A stretch of 64,000 nucleotides of DNA from Bolinopsis microptera. Its lineage: Eukaryota > Ctenophora > Tentaculata > Lobata > Bolinopsidae. Below the pieces are notes generated by a model. That model ran no database searches. It was not told the DNA's origin and saw nothing but the letters and a program-made list of their open reading frames with translations. Of the stretch, positions 53,297-64,000 are shown piece by piece. How positions within the stretch are numbered: the stretch's first letter is position 1; each line of letters starts with the position of its first letter. A program made the position numbers and the translations under genes. The DNA is taken from the NCBI RefSeq assembly GCF_026151205.1, contig NC_087082.1:17577401-17641400 (forward strand). Direction: 5' to 3'.

Positions 53297-56200
53297 ATGC
53301 CAACTTCACATGTAAGTACATTCTTACATAGCCTACTTGGTTAGCTTAGGTTAAAAAGTAATTTTTCTTGTTAAATTATTTGTTACATTGAAAACAATTT
53401 AAAGGACCGTTTTACTGCGATAAGACTTAAAATAGTAAAATGTTTCTGACTGAATGGAATATAACCTCAGCAACTGTTTTACGAACCGATAAGTGGACAT
53501 GCTTTCAATGGAGATCTGAGTCAGATAGTTGTCAGTAACTCGTCACCTCTTACTCATGTTATGAAGAAAGGTGCTGATGGAAAGTAAGCTCATTATATTA
53601 ATTATCTTCAGAATATCTTGATTCATGATACACAACTTCGATGCTTCTTAAGGATTTGAAAAGTTTCTATTGATTCTTTTATCTTAGTGTGTATGCTTTG
53701 TTGCAGGTACGCTGAAGGCCACGTACTTGACCAGCATCTAGAGCGAGTAACTAGTGTTGACTGGGCCCCCAAAAGTAACCGAATTGTAACTTGTGCTGGA
53801 GATCGGAACGCTTATGTCTGGAATTTTCAGGAGGAAACAGGTTTTTAACAATTTTCTAGGTTTTTCTGCTTTTTGTGATTTTAATTCTAAATTACACAAT
53901 CTGTTATGATATTAAACACTTATTTGTATGATTCATTAACATTTGACAACCACAATCATAAACATTATCTCATTCGATACAAAGGAGAGTAGATTTTTTG
54001 AAAATGAAAACCCCTAGATTAACAAATAACAAACATAAATTGCAAACCACGATTCTATGGCCATGATTTTGTATGGCCCTGTCTATAAATCCCACTAAAT
54101 GCCTCTCATCAGAGTTCATTACAGTCCACATTTAGTGTAGCAACTGTATCCATAAGTACTCCAATGAATGGTCAGGTCCCAGTCTTCAGAGAGCCAGGTC
54201 ACAGTCGACACACTGCTTATGATAACATCAAATCCATCCTGCTCCACATTAGACACAGCAACCCTGGTGACCTGTCCATCTAGCGTTACCATGACAACAG
54301 GTACTGATAAGAACCCACACCCGCTAGTATCTATACGTTTGTAGAAGTACTGCTTGCCAGCCCCGTTATTCTCAGATACCTTTATAACAGAAAGAGAATT
54401 TGTTAAATTGTCAACATAATTGGGAGTTGTATTATAAGATGAAATACCAGTAGTTGTTGACCGAATGGCAGTTTACAGTCAAGAAATAACCATAAAAGTA
54501 TTGCAAATATAAAAACGGGCAATTGTTGCAAAGAAACCAAGTTTTACTAATAAGTTGTGTCCTCTGTTGTAAAGTTCATTTACTGATAAGGTTTATATAA
54601 CTGGCGAATAATTTAATATACCCGTGAGACATGAATCTAAACAAATTCACCTATCATATAAGAAGGTTTGATAAACTTAGCTGGAACTTGACCCTCGCGA
54701 TTCATTTTTATAGATAAAGCTATCTTATTTTGATTAAATATGAATTGTTTAAACTTTCAACGGGCAATATTGAATAACGATATGAAAGGTTATTAAAAAT
54801 GATATATCTAGATCTAGTTCTACCGTCTAATTGTGCAAGTCTGATCAGAATTAGAACTAACATATTTATTCCAGGGTTCAGGAATGTCAGGTTATGTTGG
54901 AATGCAATGTTGTAACAATGTAATGTTTATGTCAATAATAATAAAGAAAGACTGATTAAATCCTGTCTAAACCCACTTAGAGCACTTCACAGTTCACACT
55001 TTACAGTCCACACTTAGTAAAGCAAGTGTAACCGTAAGCGCTCCAATTTATAGTGACGTCCCACTCGCTGTAGAGCCAAGTCCAGTCTGCATCAATGCGC
55101 ACCAAGATAGCGTTAAATCCATCCCGATCCACATTAGACACAGCAACCCTGGTGACCTGTCCATCTAGCGTTACCGTGACAACAGGTACTGATAAGAACC
55201 CACACCCGCTAGTATCTATACGTTTGTAGAAGTACTGCTTGCCAGCCCCGTTATTGTACTCCTGGTAGTCAGAACTAAAGTGAGTGGAGCCCACACATGT
55301 GATGGAACAGGCGTAGTTATCTGAGCGGGGTTCTGGTGTGGATATTATCTTCAGACGGTTTTGTAGGGTAGTGCTTGTTAGTGTCAGCAGCAGGAATAGC
55401 TTTGTAACAGATATCATCTCAGATACCTTTATAACAGAAAGAGAATTTGTTAAATTGTCAACATAATTGGGAGTTGTATTATAAGATGAAATACCAGTAG
55501 TTGTTGACCGAATGGCAGTTTACAGTCAAGAAATAACCATAAAAGTATTGCAAATATAAAAACGGGCAATTGTTGCAAAGAAACCAAGTTTTACTAATAA
55601 GTTGTGTCCTCTGTTGTAAAGTTCATTTACTGATAAGGTTTATATAACTGGCGAATAATTTAATATACCCGTGAGACATGAATCTAAACAAATTCACCTA
55701 TCATATAAGAAGGTTTGATAAACTTAGCTGGAACTTGACCCTCGCGATTCATTTTTATAGATAAAGCTATCTTATTTTGATTAAATATGAATTGTTTAAA
55801 CTTTCAACGGGCAATATTGAATAACGATATGAAAGGTTATTAAAAATGATATATCTAGATCTAGTTCTACCGTCTAATTGTGCAAGTCTGATCAGAATTA
55901 GAACTAACATATTTATTCCAGGGTTCAGGAATGTCAGGTTATGTTGGAATGCAATGTTGTAACAATGTAATGTTTATGTCAATAATAATAAAGAAAGACT
56001 GATTAAATCCTGTCTAAACCCACTTAGAGCACTTCACAGTTCACACATTACAGTCCACACTTAGTAAAGCAAGTGTAACCGTAAGCGCTCCAATTTATAG
56101 TGACGTCCCACTCGCTGTAGAGCCAAGTCCAGTCTGCATCAATGCGCACCAAGATAGCGTTAAATCCATCCTGCTCCACATTAGACACAGCAACCCTGGT

Positions 56201-59200
56201 GACCTGTCCATCTAGCGTTACCGTGACAACAGGTACTGATAAGAACCCACACCCGCTAGTATCTATACGTTTGTAGAAGTACTGCTTGCCAGCCCCGTTA
56301 TTGTACTCCTGGTAGTCAGAACTAAAGTGAGTGGAGCCCACACATGTGATGGAACAGGCGTAGTTATCTGAGCGGGGTTCTGGTGTGGATATTATCTTCA
56401 GACGGTTTTGTAGGGTAGTGCTGGTTAGTGTCAGCAGCAGGAATAGCTTTGTAACAGATAACATCTCAGATACCTTTATAACAGAAAGAGAATTTGTTAA
56501 ATTGTCAACATAATTGGGAGTTGTATTATAAGATGAAATACCAGTAGTTGTTGACCGAATGGTACTTTACAGTCAAGAAATAACAATAAAAGTATTGCAA
56601 ATATAAATAACGGGCAATTGTTGCAAAGAAACCAAGTTTTACTAATAAGTTGTGTGCTCGGTTGTAAAGTTCATTTACTGATAAGGTTTATCTAACCGGC
56701 GAATAATTTAATATACCCGTGAGACATGAATCTAAACAAATTCACCTATCATATTATAAGAAAGTTTGATAAACTTGGCTGGAACTTGACCCTCGTGATT
56801 CATTTCTATAGATAAAGTTCTTATTTTGTTTAAATATGAATTATTTAAACTTGCAACGGATAATATTGAATAACGCTATCACCATCTAAAAATGAAAGTT
56901 GTTGCCATGCCTCCCGATAGCGTCCAGGCGTTATCACCACTCGCCATATATTAAATATTTTGAGGTTTCTCCAATTCGCCATGGTGCAGCGAAGATAACA
57001 TGGAGAAATGGAGATTAAGTAGCGACTTTTATCAGGATTTGGGATAATTCTGCGCATTTTAGCCATTCGTGGCAAAAATCCCCGGATTTATCACAAAGTT
57101 TTTCAAGATTTGATGGTGAAAATGACGCCTTTTCTCCTTTTAATTTCAAACTTGATAAAATATGAACGAGCATAAACAAAACCACAGATAACCATCACTA
57201 CGAATAGGGTTACCGAATAGTTCAGTATTTGGTATTCGGTTCAACCGAATAGTAAGCGATTCGGTAATCGGTGACTCTGTAATCTGTATTGGGTATAACT
57301 GAATATTCGATTTAACCGTATATTCGACGAATCCGTAACCCTAAGAACGACCAGGTACCTGGATACCCTGCCTGGTGCTGTTGCGTATAAACAGAGCAGC
57401 TACCACAGTACGCTGGTCCCCCGCTGAGGACAGATTCGCTGTGGGGAGCGGTGCACGTCTTCTCTCTGTCTGCTACTTCGACCCTGAGAACAACTGGTTA
57501 GAATCAAATTTATAATTTGACATTTGTCGCTTTCCCGCTTTGATCGTTTCATCCCTACTCTTAAGTTTAATGTTAAAGAAGCCCTACGTTTGAACGTAGT
57601 ACACCCAAAATCTCAACAATGGATGAACGGCTATCACACAGCTTTTATTGACTGTAATTGTAAATTTGTGTTAATTTAGGTGGGTTAGCAAGCACATCAA
57701 GAAGCCAATACGATCTACAATCCTCTCGGTGGACTGGCATCCCAGTAACCACCTCATAGCTGTGGGATCATGTGATTTCAAGTGCCGAGTCTTCTCAGCT
57801 GCTCTTAAAGAAATGACAGATAAACCTCAAACATCTCTGTGGATGCCCAAGTATGGACTAAACTTTAAATTTTAATACTTTGAGATGTGAAGTGAAGTAA
57901 CCTGTGATGACATTAGATCATGCCATAAAAATCAAAATTTCTGGTACGAGTGTAGACAAATTAATGTCTAATGAAACGCAAAGCACCTTGCTTTAATGTA
58001 GGGAACAAGGATGTAATCTAGTTACGGTCAGCACACATTATAGTTTACATACTACATAGTTTACTGCAGACTTAACACAAGGACCCCCTAGGCTAAGCAA
58101 GTTCGGAACGCTCCTAGCTGAGTTCGACTCTAACAATGGCTGGGTTCACGGTGTCAAGTTCTCCCCGTCCGGTAACCTGCTAGCTTGGGTCGCTCACGAC
58201 TCCAGTGTTAACCTCGTTAACTCTGCTAATCTGGAAAAGGTATACTCTATCTGGAACTTTCTAACTGATTGGTTAATTTGTTAATTAATCTGATTTAGGT
58301 GGGAAGAGTCTTTTAGGAGGATGTAGAACTTCTCTTTTTTTGTCTAATTTGATTTTTGTATCGATCGCATCTTGTAACGCCTCGGCGTACAATATGCTGT
58401 TTGCTACATTTCGGTGTGCTCTGTTAAATATATAAAGTACAGCACTATATTCTTATTGCAAAATAACATCTCTTATTGCAACACTGCTCGACGCTCGTAT
58501 TGCAAAACTACACTAAAGTTAACTGCCAAACTCCCATAAATGGTTAATGGGTGTACTTTACTCATTCATAAATACTTATCAAAATTGAAATATTACACTA
58601 CCACTCAAATCATCGTCTCAATCATAATAATTAAAATAAATCATATCTTTTCAATTATATTAATTAAAATATGAGAATCTCATCAAGTGAGCACCTGTAT
58701 GTACATTTTAACCCATTTTAACAGATAAAGAATGTGCACATTACCTCATTACATAGCTCTATATGCTCCTTGTACCGTATTAAACATGACACCACTATTT
58801 ATTGTGCTGCATTGTTAGGCTCTGTTTTCTGCAGTATTTCACACGTTCTATCTACCACACACTGTCGTTTGGTAAAAGTAACATTTTAAACGAAACGTTC
58901 ACCCTCCGATTAGCAAGCCAATTAACAAGCCAATTATAATGTGATAATTACAGGTCCACACAGTGCTGACCTCCAACCTGCCCTACATGTGTCTGCTGTG
59001 GCTGAGTGAGGCTTGCTTTGTGGCGGCTGGACACAACATGGCTCCTGACCTTTACTACGGGTCTGATGACGGCAGTATGTAGCTTGTTTTATTCCATTTT
59101 CCTTTTTTACATTATCTTGTCTGTTTTACATTATCTTGTCTTTTCATACTTTGTCCGTTGTTTCATACTTTGTCCTTTGTTACCGTGCCCCGACTTCCCA

Positions 59201-59825
59201 AAAGTTTCGAAGATCCTCAAAAGTTATATACTTTATACAATACATATTTAATGTAAATCTAAAACCCGATCCCCAAAGATCAAATCGGTAGGAATTTGTT
59301 TGAGCTGCCGTTCACCGCTAACTTAAACTGATGTAAAATGAATCCTCCCATTTTCAGTTGTATTTGGCTCTAAGTTGGATGTGAAGAAAGAGAAAGCTTC
59401 CACCGGCAATATGAGTGCTATGGCTAGGTTCCAAAAACTTGACGTTCAGGGATCAACTGAAACTGGTTTGACTTTAATTCATTAAATACGATGAGCTTAG
59501 AAACAAAACTTGAAGTGGCCACATTGTATTATTAAGATTATGTTGCTTTCATTGCACTGTTGTAACTTTCACCGTTATTTATTACATTGGGTATTAGAAG
59601 ACAAAAGAGACACACAATCACACAACACTGACAAATACCCCAGTAATAATTATTTCAGAAGGCACAACCCTTACCACCACCCACGCCAACTGCATCACAG
59701 AGATACGGTCCATCGGTACTGCCAACAACAAGGTCACCAAGTTCTCAACATCTGGTAAAGACGGACAAGTTGTTGTCTGGGAGGTGGATTCCATCTGTTC
59801 GGCTATCGCCGGTCTCAAGATCTGA
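53297..59825 (+). CDS. ARPC1: Actin-related protein 2/3 complex subunit 1 (complete, nine exons)
   Basis: Exons are 53297-53311, 53471-53583, 53707-53840, 57355-57496, 57680-57850, 58092-58239, 58954-59074, 59358-59465 and 59659-59825. They total 1119 nt, giving 372 residues, the usual ARPC1 length. All splice phases agree and all donors begin GT. The WD-repeat protein aligns throughout: [97 protein letters not shown], a '[11 protein letters not shown]' insert matching the family's actin-contacting loop, and a final WD blade [15 protein letters not shown]1 is the beta-propeller subunit of the Arp2/3 complex, which nucleates branched actin. Intron 3 (3.5 kb) is unusual in hosting three antisense genes. 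The start is the only ATG compatible with the 15-nt first exon (MPTSH). Confidence 0.96.
54119..54370 (-). pseudogene. Secreted lectin-like gene, copy C (lacks first 54 codons)
   Basis: The frame keeps the C-terminal 83 codons and stop (…[10 protein letters not shown]). Everything corresponding to codons 1-54 of the sister genes (start codon, signal peptide, first two cysteines) is missing: the sequence passes directly from the shared 5' leader GGTATCTGAG into AATAACGGGGC. It has no in-frame ATG of its own. The central part is nearly identical to copies A and B. The last 40 codons have diverged (for example [18 protein letters not shown]) and are one codon shorter. Confidence 0.8.
55001..55417 (-). 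CDS. Small secreted H-type-lectin-like protein, copy B
   Basis: A single-exon gene for 138 residues, nested antisense in ARPC1 intron 3. An N-terminal signal peptide (hydrophobic LFLLLTLTS, cleavage expected near residue 20) is followed by a beta-rich domain. [30 protein letters not shown] and [12 protein letters not shown] follow the H-type lectin pattern (P-V-x-V-x-L, R-V-x-V-x-N-V, GF, W-x-A-x-G). Cysteines at 37, 41, 72, 132 and 136 suggest disulfides. H-type lectins bind N-acetylgalactosamine-like sugars; sugar binding here is inference. It differs from copy A at only three residues (position 2 and 97-98). A pyrimidine-rich acceptor-like tract ending AAAG lies 9 bp before the ATG. Confidence 0.82.
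   Translation of the reverse strand: MISVTKLFLLLTLTSTTLQNRLKIISTPEPRSDNYACSITCVGSTHFSSDYQEYNNGAGKQYFYKRIDTSGCGFLSVPVVTVTLDGQVTRVAVSNVDRDGFNAILVRIDADWTWLYSEWDVTINWSAYGYTCFTKCGL
56048..56464 (-). CDS. Small secreted H-type-lectin-like protein, copy A
   Basis: 138 residues in one exon, nearly identical to copy B. It has a signal peptide, then the beta-sandwich-like domain with [18 protein letters not shown] and INWSAYGY, and the same five cysteines. The spacer upstream of this copy (56465-56880) is more diverged than the spacers of the other copies, so it is probably the oldest promoter. The family assignment rests on pattern matching only; another secreted beta-sandwich family is possible. Confidence 0.82.
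   Translation of the reverse strand: MLSVTKLFLLLTLTSTTLQNRLKIISTPEPRSDNYACSITCVGSTHFSSDYQEYNNGAGKQYFYKRIDTSGCGFLSVPVVTVTLDGQVTRVAVSNVEQDGFNAILVRIDADWTWLYSEWDVTINWSAYGYTCFTKCGL
57205..57343. mobile_element. Short hAT-like MITE (TAGGGTTACCG termini) next to ARPC1 exon 4
   Basis: TAGGGTTACCGAATAG at the left is mirrored by GAATCCGTAACCCTA at the right. The interior is a string of ATTCGGTT/AACCGAAT words. It ends about 11 bp before the exon 4 boundary (57355), so it forms the branch-point and polypyrimidine region of that intron. No clear target duplication was found. Confidence 0.7.
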
Positions 59826-60386
59826 GGAGTTCGTGAAATGGTTTTTGTGTTTTTGGCTCTAACTTAGGATAGGATATGTTTATTGAAAATTTATGAATAT
59901 CTTTCTTTGTATTTCGTTTAATTGTAGAGAAGTAAAAAAACTAGAGTTTATCTTAGACGATTGATTTATAATTTATATTTATTTCAGAGATTATATCTTT
60001 GAAGTTTTCTTAATATGTAATTGAGCCATTATATTTCACTGTTTTATCTGACAATGATTGTTATATTTAGACTCATTAAGATTCTTTGTTTAATGACGGT
60101 AACAGCTGGTTACATAATGTTTATATTTCAAAACTGTATGGAGACGCCAAAACGGGACATTTTTGTCACATCACCAATGCGACTAGCAGTATTTTGTGTT
60201 TCGACATTCCCAGATAGGCACTTTGTTGGTCAAAAACGCGCGCAATACTGGCGCGGTTTTGTTCAGAAACCACGTGCGTTTCAGAAATGTCCCGTTTGCC
60301 CACCTTTTTATTTGACTTCTTCTAACAATTATGTAATCTCTAGGTATGATGAATGATATGGTTACGAGATAATTGGCGGCAAAAGC
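59826..60386. other. ARPC1-DRAP1 intergenic region
   Basis: Holds the ARPC1 3' UTR and the DRAP1 leader. A 111-codon plus frame (60021-60356) has no recognised motif and is probably chance. TCTAACAATTATG then TCTCTAG (ending 60343) looks like a branch point and acceptor in the DRAP1 leader. Confidence 0.5.
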
Positions 60387-60923
60387 ATGCCCAGCAAGAA
60401 AAAGTACAATGCGCGCTTTGCTCCCGCCAGGATTAAGAAGATAATGCAGTCTGACGAAGAAGTTGGGAAAGTTTCAGCAGCCGTGCCAGTTATCATTTCG
60501 AAAGCGCTAGAGATGTTTCTAGAATCATTCCTCGAAAACGCCGACAAGCTCACGAAAGAGCGTTGCGCCAAAACTTTAACCCCTCAGCATCTTAAACAAA
60601 TCATTCAGACAGACAATAAATACGATTTCCTGAAGGATCTTGTATCAGCCATACCCGATCTGGGTCCAGAGGAGGACGAGGATGAAGTTAAAGAACCCGC
60701 CGTCAGAAAAAGGCGTAAACCATCAACAGTCCCGGAAAGTAACGGCCAAGCCGCCCAACCCGAATTACCATCTTCACATAGAGGCAGTGCATTTTCTCAA
60801 GTCGTAAGGTCTGTATCAGTGTCACAGGACGCACCTAGCTCATCTCAAACTGTATCAGGGCCTCAAATAGTGCCTCCCCAGGGTCCTAACGTGCCCGACT
60901 TGTTTCCAAACATGCCCAGTTAA
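60387..60923 (+). CDS. DRAP1: Negative cofactor 2 alpha (DR1-associated protein 1)
   Basis: A single-exon frame of 178 residues. The start [20 protein letters not shown] is the family's N-terminus, so the start is certain. A histone fold covers residues 10-85 ([38 protein letters not shown]) and is followed by the conserved [12 protein letters not shown], an acidic stretch (95-101), a basic KRRKP patch and a Ser/Pro-rich tail. NC2-alpha pairs with DR1/NC2-beta through the histone fold and clamps TBP on DNA, blocking TFIIA/TFIIB and so repressing or redirecting RNA polymerase II initiation; it acts in the nucleus. It is uninterrupted by introns, unlike its ARPC1 neighbour 560 bp upstream. Confidence 0.96.
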   Translation: MPSKKKYNARFAPARIKKIMQSDEEVGKVSAAVPVIISKALEMFLESFLENADKLTKERCAKTLTPQHLKQIIQTDNKYDFLKDLVSAIPDLGPEEDEDEVKEPAVRKRRKPSTVPESNGQAAQPELPSSHRGSAFSQVVRSVSVSQDAPSSSQTVSGPQIVPPQGPNVPDLFPNMPS

Positions 60924-61328
60924 CGTACGCTTGTTCTGCTCTTTGTGTCTGATTCCTAAGTGCCGACTCATCCAACTAAATGTGTTAAGAAATCGTTGAC
61001 TGTTAGTTCTATTATTATGTGAGGGTATAATGGGTCAATATATTCGACTATAACCTTCAAAATTTCTTGCTGGAAGTTTGTTTTGTTCAAATTTTATTTC
61101 TTTTTTTTTCGTTTTCAGTATTTATATATTGTCGATAGATAATGAATGTTTTTATTAGAACCCCTTGCAAAAGGATGCATTTTCTCTCACTAGTCTTATT
61201 TAGGAAAAATGCGATGCGATTTTATTTTAAACTCTAGCGTTAGTAGTAATTAACGTTTGATATTTTCAAGTCGTTTATTACCATTTTGCTGATAACTATT
61301 CAACTAATCTCAAATATTTTTTTAGAAC

Positions 61329-63780
61329 ATGTCCGACGTAACAGCAACCATCGAAGAGCCCGTCATTGTTGACGCCCCGGTCGTAGCAGATGTACCAGCT
61401 GAGGTTCCAGTAGCCGCTCCAGTCGAAGAGCCAGTTGTTGTTGCCACTCCAGTGGAAGAGTCAGTTGTAGTAGCCGCTCCAGTTGAAGAGCCAGTAGCCG
61501 CTCCAGTTGAAGAGGTAGTTGCCGCTCCAGTCGAAGAGGTAGTTGCCGCTCCAGTTGCCGCTCCTGTCGAAGAGGTTGTTGCCGCTCCAGTCGAAGAGGT
61601 AGTTGCCGCTCCTGTAGAAGAGCCAGTTGCCGCTCCAGTCGAAGAGCCAGCTGCAGTTGAAGAGCCAGTTGTTGTTGCCGCTCCAGTTGAAGAGCCAGTT
61701 GCAGTTGTCGAAGAGCCCAAAGCTGAGGAAACTCCAGCACCAGTCGAGACTCCAGTAGAGGTCGAGACTCCTGCTGAGCCTGAGGCTCCTGTCGTCATTG
61801 ACACTCCCGCTCCTGCTGTAAGTTTGACTGGGAACCTATTGAGATTACTTCTTTCAAAATGATCTACAGCCAAACAATTTTCTTGATTTAATTCCCTAAG
61901 ATGGTCAGTTCAGATAACTCAAACGGCTCTGGTGGATTCATTGTTAACAATATTATTGTTTCAGGCCATCGATGAGCCCGTTCTCGTAGAAAAAGAAGGT
62001 AAGTATTTACACAAAGTATTTACACAAACCAATTCAAATCATGGCCCACTGCCAATCCAGCATTGTGTTTCCCTATTTCACTCAACATGAGTAATTCGCC
62101 CAATTCGTTTTCCTACTTGAATCACCACATTTCACCCCACCCCAGGCTCATTGACCATGTCTGATGCTTCACTTCTCGACTACAAGATGTCGGATGGAGT
62201 GTTAGTCGAGGCTCTCTCACTCACAGGTCTCTCAAATATTCTGTTAATCATGTTTTCTTCGCCTTGTGGGTGCTACCTCAGCTCGGCTGTACTTTCACAG
62301 CATTCCGTACTATTGTCAGCACTTGAGGTCACTCAATAAATTTTGCAAGGGAATCTTGCCCGTCTTGTGAAACTGAGAGGTAGCACCCTTTCAGACGTTA
62401 AAAATCACTTAGAATGTCTTCAATCATAACTTATTTAAAATTAAATTAAAACTGTTTTATACGACTGGGCTTTAATCCTAGATCAAATTCCGCCTGTCAT
62501 TCCAAAGGAAGGCCTTTTCATTGAGCCGAGTAATATACCAGGTGCGTGTTTTCAGCCCTGAGATTGAAATCTTTTAATTTGAATCCACGATATTTAACCG
62601 TGATTATATGTCCTGATTTCTAGATGTCTCTGGGTAAGCATCGTGTCACATTATTTATTTTTCCCCAATCAATTATCAACCAATTCTTTCAGAAACTAAA
62701 GAGGAGACAGTAGTCGTTGAAGCACCAGGTAATTATTTCAAACATTCAAAATACTCGCTAGCTAAAATTGCTTCTTAAATAGTTGAAGCAAAATGATGAT
62801 CTATAAATTAGCTAGGTGCTATAGTAGAGCTAGAGCTTATTATTTTAAACACAATCGCTTTGCTGTAAAACCGTTCGTACCGTGTAACTGTGTTAATTTA
62901 TAATCAACTCAGCCACATCAGAGCATCACTTGAGAGCACAGTATAACTGGACTAGTGGACCACTTTACCGGCTAATCTAGCATTGAATACAATTCTTATC
63001 ACTCACTCGAGCCTGGACGCCCTGAATATAATCGTCCTTCATCATTTTATCCTTCACCCCTTTCATCAAACCACCAATATTTTATATTGTGTCAATATAA
63101 TTGTCACGTTCCACCTGTCACATTTCACGAACTAATCTTGTTTATTTCACGATCAGTCACAGAATCAGAGAGTTCAGATAGCCCTTCACTCCCCACCTCA
63201 GACTCACCCTCACCAGCCGATGAGGCCGCACCAGTTGAAATCGCTTCTCCAGCTGCTGAAGTCCCTGAACCAGTTGTTGCTGAAGAAAAGGTTGCTGTTG
63301 AAGAACCAGTGAAAGAAGAGACTGCCCCAGCTGCAGTCCCAGAGCCTGTTGCTGCTGAGCCAGAGGCAGTCGATGCACCTGCCGCTGAGGAAGTTTCACT
63401 TGAGCAAGTTGATGTTTCTGTACCAGAGGCAGCTGAAGAACCTGCTGTTGAAGAATCAGCCCCTGTTGAAGAACCTGCTGTTGAAGAATCAGCCCCTGTT
63501 GAAGAACCTGCTGTTGAAGAATCAGCCCCTGTTGAAGAACCTGTTGTTGAAGAATCAGCCCCTGTTGAAGAACCTGCTGTTGAAGAATCAGCCCCTGTTG
63601 AAGAACCTGTTGTTGAAGAATCAGCCCCTGTCGCTGAAGAATCAGCCCCTGTTGCTGAAGAACCTGCTGTTGTTGCAGAACCAGAACCAGTCATCGAGGC
63701 TGCCATACCCGTCACTGAACCCATTCACGAAATTCCGTCTCTTCCCAAGGCTTCTCCTAAAAAGCCAATTGTTGTTCCAC
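61329..63780 (+). CDS. Pro/Val/Glu/Ala-rich disordered protein, six exons, open at the right edge
   Basis: Exons are 61329-61817, 61965-61998, 62146-62226, 62482-62541, 62693-62728 and 63157-63780, followed by a donor (GTAAGT). They encode at least 441 residues. Exon 1 is a PVEEPVVAAPVEE-type repeat, the four middle exons are 11-27 codons each, and exon 6 repeats a 10-residue unit EEPAVEESAP about six times. Every internal exon from the third on begins and ends in phase 1, so each can be skipped or duplicated without a frameshift. There is no signal peptide, transmembrane segment or recognised domain. It is strongly acidic and proline-rich, so an extended, unstructured or elastic role is conceivable but unproven. 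An acceptor (TATTTTTTTAG) lies 3 bp before the ATG. I do not recognise the gene. Confidence 0.75.
63450..63660. repeat. 30-bp coding minisatellite in exon 6
   Basis: GAAGAACCTGCTGTTGAAGA followed by ATCAGCCCCT GTT recurs six to seven times, keeping the frame, with GTT/GCT changes that swap Val and Ala. Such arrays usually vary in copy number between alleles. Confidence 0.9.
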
Positions 63781-64000
63781 GTAAGTCGAGATTCATATCG
63801 ACCTTATTTTCTCTTAAAACCTGAAAATTATATTAGTGTGTGCGTTCAACAACAAAATCTGCATTCCGTTTGATTTGAAGCGTCTTGAAAGAGAGATCGC
63901 ATGACACTGCAGTACATGAAATAATAGTTGACCCTTAGGATTTAAGTACAGTGACCGTATCGTCCAATCAGTAACCAGCTACCACAATAAACAACCTGAT
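63781..64000. other. Start of the next intron of the disordered-protein gene
   Basis: Begins GTAAGT after exon 6. No further exon is evident before the window ends. Confidence 0.5.

Larger units (their letters stand above)
54371..56464. repeat. 1047-bp tandem duplication carrying the lectin-like genes
   Basis: The unit comprises about 630 bp of non-coding DNA plus the 417-bp gene. 54371-55417 and 55418-56464 are almost identical, including the intergenic part, so the duplication is recent. A third, more diverged upstream spacer follows copy A (56465-56880). Confidence 0.92.

Noticed and set aside
60021-60356. 111-codon frame upstream of DRAP1
   Set aside because: No motif and no splice context; it overlaps the probable DRAP1 leader and ARPC1 3' UTR.
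61322-61873. Minus-strand Ser/Thr/Gly/Ala-rich frame
   Set aside because: It is the antisense shadow of the PVEE-repeat exon, which has good splice sites and an acceptor before its ATG; the same applies to 63125-63724.
62624-62633. Possible 10-nt micro-exon between TTCTAG and GTAAGC in the disordered-protein gene
   Set aside because: Its length would break the phase-1 pattern kept by all the neighbouring exons, so it is probably fortuitous.

Overview
The window reads as nuclear DNA of an AT-rich, intron-containing, repeat-dense animal genome. The genes are metazoan: ARPC1, DRAP1/NC2-alpha, a CCDC42/CFAP73 ciliary protein, two divergent 7TM receptors, an NRF-6-type acyltransferase fragment and a type II NADH dehydrogenase relic. 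A non-bilaterian animal, perhaps a cnidarian, fits best, but this is an inference from gene style and not a species call. Nothing here is prokaryotic: there are no operons, Shine-Dalgarno sites or CRISPR arrays.

Layout. 0.1-5.7 kb: a hAT-like element built on 258-bp tandem repeats, a minisatellite, and an NDH-2 pseudogene cut by a hAT MITE with an exact 8-bp target duplication, followed by G+C-rich repeats. 7.3-37.8 kb: one minus-strand gene of the CCDC42/CFAP73 family, assembled here from ten small exons spread over 30 kb. Its introns hold most of the satellites, MITEs and a 600-bp (CT)n tract, plus two intronless GPCR genes on the opposite strand (31.7-34.6 kb). 35-37 kb: a tandem duplication whose second copy carries a 1.1-kb TA-inserting element, so the first copy preserves the empty site. 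39-43 kb: the start of a secreted-protein gene, an acyltransferase fragment, and a MITE split by a truncated LINE. 44-52 kb: repeats, a PHD-EN-RT LINE that has lost its catalytic box, and fragments of another LINE. 53.3-59.8 kb: a complete nine-exon ARPC1 gene with three tandem antisense copies of a small secreted H-type-lectin-like gene in intron 3. 60.4-60.9 kb: intronless DRAP1. 61.3 kb to past 63.8 kb: a Pro/Val/Glu-rich disordered protein with symmetrical phase-1 exons, open at the right edge.

The genes do not form one pathway. The recurring theme is nesting: antisense genes inside introns, transposons inside transposons, and transposon ends at splice sites. Most plus-strand starts are preceded by a convincing 3' splice site, which suggests 5' UTR introns or spliced-leader trans-splicing.
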